Below are positions 61,670 through 64,000 of a DNA stretch of 64,000 nucleotides, piece by piece. Within the stretch, counting starts at the first letter, position 1, and each line of letters opens with the position of its first letter. The translations under genes and the position numbers were made by a program. The DNA comes from Nitrospirillum viridazoti CBAmc. GTDB taxonomy: Bacteria; Pseudomonadota; Alphaproteobacteria; Azospirillales; Azospirillaceae. The notes below the pieces were generated by a model that was given only the letters and a program-made list of their open reading frames with translations, did no database searches and was not told the origin of the DNA. The stretch lies in contig NZ_CP022112.1 in assembly GCF_000730165.1 (NCBI RefSeq), positions 661,501-725,500 on the forward strand, in the 5' to 3' direction.

Positions 61670-62901
61670 GTCACGGCTCCACGGGTCTGATAGGCGGCAT
61701 CCTGCCAGGTGCCGCTGTCCATGATGTCCTTCAGGTGGGCCGCCGCGTCATAAACGTCGACATAGCGGACATAGAGCGGGGCGAAGCCGAAGCGGATCAC
61801 ATCCGGGGCGCGGAAGTCGCCGATGACCCCCCGGGCGATCAGCGCCTGCATGATGGCATAGCCTTCGGGATGGCCGAAGCTGACCTGGCTGCCCCGGGCC
61901 TGCGCATCGCGGGGGGAATGCAGGATGAACTGCCCCGGGCAGGATTCCTCCACCAGCCGGATGAACAGGTCGCCCAGCGCCATGGACTTGGCGCGCACCG
62001 CGTGGCGATCGGCGCGGGCCATGATGCCGACGCCAATCTCCAGGGCGGCCAGGCCCAGGATGGGGGGCGTGCCGCAGAGCATGCGCTCGATACCGGGGGC
62101 CGGCGCATAGTCATCGCCGAAGGCGAAGGGCGCCGCGTGGCCCATCCAGCCGGAGAGGGGGGAGCGCAGCTGCGCCTGGTGGCGCCGGGCCGCGTACAGG
62201 AAGGCCGGCGCCCCGGGGCCGCCGTTCAGGTATTTGTAGCCGCAGCCGACGGCCAGGTCGGCGCCGGCCGCGTTCAGGTCGACATCGATGGCGCCGGCGC
62301 TGTGCGACAGGTCCCACAGCGCCAATGCCCCGGCGGCATGGGCCTTGGCCGTCAGCCGGGCCATGTCATGAATGCGGCCCGTCTTGTAATGCACCTGGGT
62401 CAGCAGCAGCAGGGCCGTGTCCGCGTCCAGGGCCTGCTCGATGCGGTCAGGCTCCACCACCCGCAGCTCGACCCGATCGCCCAGCAGGTCGCGCACGCCC
62501 TGCAGGATATAGAGATCGGTGGGGAAGTTGCCCGGCTCCGTCACGATCACCCGGCGGCCGGGCCGCAGGGCCAGGGCGGCCGTCGCCAGCTTGAACAGAT
62601 TGACGGAGGTGGAGTCCGCCGCGATGACCTCATCCGCTTCCGCGCCGATGAGGGAGGCGATGCCGGCGCCGACGCGCTGGGGCAGGGTGATCCAGCCGGC
62701 GGTGTTCCAGCCACGGATGAGTTCGTCCCCCCATTCCCGCGCCACCACATCGGCCAGGCGCTGCCTCGTGGCCTTGGGCAGGGCGCCTAGCGAATTCCCG
62801 TCCAGGTAGATGACGCCGTCGGCGATCTCGAACGCGTCACGGAATTCGGCCAGCGGATCGTCGCGATCCAGCGCTGCGCAGGCGGCACGGTCCAAGGGCA
62901 T
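61666..62901 (-). CDS. kynU: Kynureninase
   Basis: A 411-residue PLP enzyme that cleaves kynurenine to anthranilate and alanine. The PLP lysine lies in [18 protein letters not shown]; other marks are [40 protein letters not shown] and the C-terminal [20 protein letters not shown] 62901 follows AAGGAGA; the longer frame has a poor leader. It is the first gene of kynUAB and is divergent from the Lrp/AsnC gene. No anthranilate-degradation gene is in the window, so anthranilate may be exported or recycled. Confidence 0.95.
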   Translation of the reverse strand: MPLDRAACAALDRDDPLAEFRDAFEIADGVIYLDGNSLGALPKATRQRLADVVAREWGDELIRGWNTAGWITLPQRVGAGIASLIGAEADEVIAADSTSVNLFKLATAALALRPGRRVIVTEPGNFPTDLYILQGVRDLLGDRVELRVVEPDRIEQALDADTALLLLTQVHYKTGRIHDMARLTAKAHAAGALALWDLSHSAGAIDVDLNAAGADLAVGCGYKYLNGGPGAPAFLYAARRHQAQLRSPLSGWMGHAAPFAFGDDYAPAPGIERMLCGTPPILGLAALEIGVGIMARADRHAVRAKSMALGDLFIRLVEESCPGQFILHSPRDAQARGSQVSFGHPEGYAIMQALIARGVIGDFRAPDVIRFGFAPLYVRYVDVYDAAAHLKDIMDSGTWQDAAYQTRGAVT

Positions 62902-63027
62902 GTCCCGAGGTCTCCTTGAGGTTTTCTTTCCCCGATCATACCGCCCCCGAAGGGGAACATTGTTACGAAGATGCTTGTGTTGGCGAAGTGTTAAGAACAT
63001 CGTTCTGCCAAATCGACGAATGGAAGA

Positions 63028-63495
63028 ATGATTATGGATGCGATCGATCAGCGCCTGCTGACTATCCTGGAAACCAACGGCCGCGCGTCCTTCGCCCAGA
63101 TTGCGGAGACGGTGGGCCTGTCCAAGACGCCGTGCTGGAACCGCGTGCAGGCCCTGGAGGACGGCGGCGTGATCACCGGATATCGGGCGGAGCTTGACCG
63201 GTCACGCGTGGGGCTGCCGCTGCTGGCCTTCGTGGATGTAGCCATCGACCTGGGGCGCCACCAGGCGTTCGAGGAGGCCATCGCCCAGGTCCCCGCTGTG
63301 CTGGAATGCCATACCACCGCCGGGCCGTTCGATTACGTCCTGCGGGTGGCGCTGCGGGATGTCGAGGCGCTGGACCAACTGCTGCGGACAGAATTGTCGC
63401 GCCTGCCGGGCGTCAAGACCTTCTCCACCCGCATTTGCCTGAAGACGGTCTTCCAGGCGCGTCCGCTGATGGCCGCGTCGGGCACCCAGCCGTAA
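63028..63495 (+). CDS. kynR: Lrp/AsnC-family regulator of the kynurenine operon
   Basis: A 155-residue regulator with an N-terminal HTH (AIDQRLLTILETNGRASFAQIAETVGLSKTPCWNRVQALEDGGVI) and a C-terminal RAM domain (about 70-145: PLLAFVDVAIDLGRHQAFEEAIAQVPAVLECHTTAGPFDYVLRVALRD). It is divergent from kynUAB across 126 bp. In Pseudomonas an AsnC-type KynR beside the kyn genes activates them in response to kynurenine; the same arrangement here supports that role. The start may be ATG 63028 or ATG 63034; GGAAG lies upstream of both. Confidence 0.9.
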   Translation: MIMDAIDQRLLTILETNGRASFAQIAETVGLSKTPCWNRVQALEDGGVITGYRAELDRSRVGLPLLAFVDVAIDLGRHQAFEEAIAQVPAVLECHTTAGPFDYVLRVALRDVEALDQLLRTELSRLPGVKTFSTRICLKTVFQARPLMAASGTQP

Positions 63496-63612
63496 GGGCG
63501 GCGGCCCAGGCGGCCCGCCGTTCCGGAACCTTCTCCCGTCGCGGCGGATTGTGGGCCGTGATCCCCGGAGTCACACCGGTGGACGTCGCCCCTAGTGGAG
63601 GCTGTGGCCGCC

Positions 63613-63924
63613 ATGGACTATATCGCCCTGTTTTTCGCCGGGGTCTTCCTGTGCAACGGCGTTCCCCATCTGGTTGCCGGCCTGCACGGACGGCCGTTCC
63701 CCACGCCCTTCGCCAAGCCGCCCGCCGCCGGCGACAGCCCGCCCCTGGTGAACTTCCTGTGGGGCTTCGCCAACATCATCGCCGGCCTGTTGCTTTGGTC
63801 GGTGCGCCCGGTCATGGCGGTGCTGACGCTCGATTTCGCGGTGCTGGCGCTGGGCGCGCTGCTGACGGGCGTCTGGCTGACCCTGCACTTCGCCAAGATC
63901 CAGGCCGGGAAGTCCTCTCCATGA
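63613..63924 (+). CDS. Small membrane protein (about 103 aa), unknown
   Basis: A hydrophobic protein with about three membrane helices: YIALFFAGVFLCNGVPHLVAGL, NFLWGFANIIAGLLLW and MAVLTLDFAVLALGALLTGVWLTL. The loop GRPFPTPFAKPPAAGDSPP is polar and proline-rich. No known family is recognised. ATG 63613 is preferred; GTG 63595 is in frame upstream. Its stop overlaps the next start (ATGA), so the two are probably co-transcribed and functionally linked. Confidence 0.7.
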   Translation: MDYIALFFAGVFLCNGVPHLVAGLHGRPFPTPFAKPPAAGDSPPLVNFLWGFANIIAGLLLWSVRPVMAVLTLDFAVLALGALLTGVWLTLHFAKIQAGKSSP

Positions 63925-64000
63925 GCCCAGCCTGGGGCCGGCGCTTGTCTGTCGCGACGGCGGTGCTGATTGCGGTGTTCGGCCTTTATCTCCTGATCGG
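63921..64000 (+). CDS. N-terminal fragment of a membrane protein (runs off window)
   Basis: Only 26 residues are visible: MSPAWGRRLSVATAV followed by LIAVFGLYLLI, a single membrane helix with a positively charged N-terminus. It begins at ATG 63921, overlapping the previous stop by 4 bp. An N-terminus of this type would fit an MFS carrier or a membrane-bound PQQ dehydrogenase, but the fragment is too short to decide. Confidence 0.6.
   Translation, partial: MSPAWGRRLSVATAVLIAVFGLYLLI

Noticed and set aside
60177-62901. Functional link between the kynurenine operon and the tryptophan halogenase at 41510
   Set aside because: They are 17 kb apart, on separate transcripts with different regulators. 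Sharing the word tryptophan in family names is not evidence that the halogenase uses free tryptophan.

Overview
The window is GC-rich, densely coded DNA of an alphaproteobacterium. It carries large Xanthomonas/Caulobacter-type TonB-dependent receptors (TBDRs), a clade I nos cluster, a kynurenine operon and a phasin. Together these fit a soil- or plant-associated denitrifying Azospirillaceae-type genome (Nitrospirillum/Niveispirillum-like). The lineage is inferred from gene content only. No rRNA, tRNA, CRISPR array or insertion sequence was seen.

Layout. (1) 1-3000: the 5' part of an inorganic pyrophosphatase, a small unknown gene, a phasin and two flavin reductases of different subfamilies. 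(2) 3131-17891: a glucuronoxylan-type utilisation region. It holds a TBDR, a hexuronate-type MFS transporter, D-mannonate dehydratase, a GntR regulator and an operon of GH3, GH115, polysaccharide deacetylase and SGNH esterase genes. The TBDR and the hydrolase operon each have a copy of the same LacI-type operator (ATGGTA-N4-TACCAT), but no LacI gene is present. The GntR gene has its own pair of near-identical sites. (3) 17896-25856: mixed genes, namely a DUF1636 protein, a YcaQ-type DNA glycosylase, DUF4865/LysR/SDR, XRE-cupin/GNAT, and methylmalonate-semialdehyde dehydrogenase with a divergent LysR gene.

(4) 25840-37894: a long minus-strand block running TBDR, ECF sigma, FecR, STN-TBDR, secreted HD-type protein, histidine acid phosphatase, Tat-exported phospholipase C. 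From FecR onward the genes overlap or nearly touch. It looks like a surface-signalling system for scavenging organic phosphate. (5) 37980-39340: a short accessory patch (DUF4160/DUF2442 pair and an unknown gene), with lower apparent GC in its flank and in the unknown gene. (6) 39372-47677: a second surface-signalling cassette, ECF-FecR-STN-TBDR followed by a flavin-dependent tryptophan-halogenase-family protein and a six-hairpin glycosidase, with a strong terminator just before the halogenase.

(7) 47899-60005: an ABC-F protein, then nosRZDFYLX preceded on the same strand by a tatE-like gene, a small protein ending in CCGGHCG and a ferritin-like protein. Three CRP/FNR-family boxes lie in front of tatE and nosR. 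(8) 60090-63495: a kynUAB operon with 4-bp overlaps, a terminator and a divergent Lrp/AsnC regulator. The window ends in two small or partial membrane-protein genes.

The two ECF/FecR/TBDR cassettes are the best candidates for undescribed biology: one joined to a halogenase, the other to a chain of secreted phosphoesterases including an unexplained periplasmic HD-type protein.
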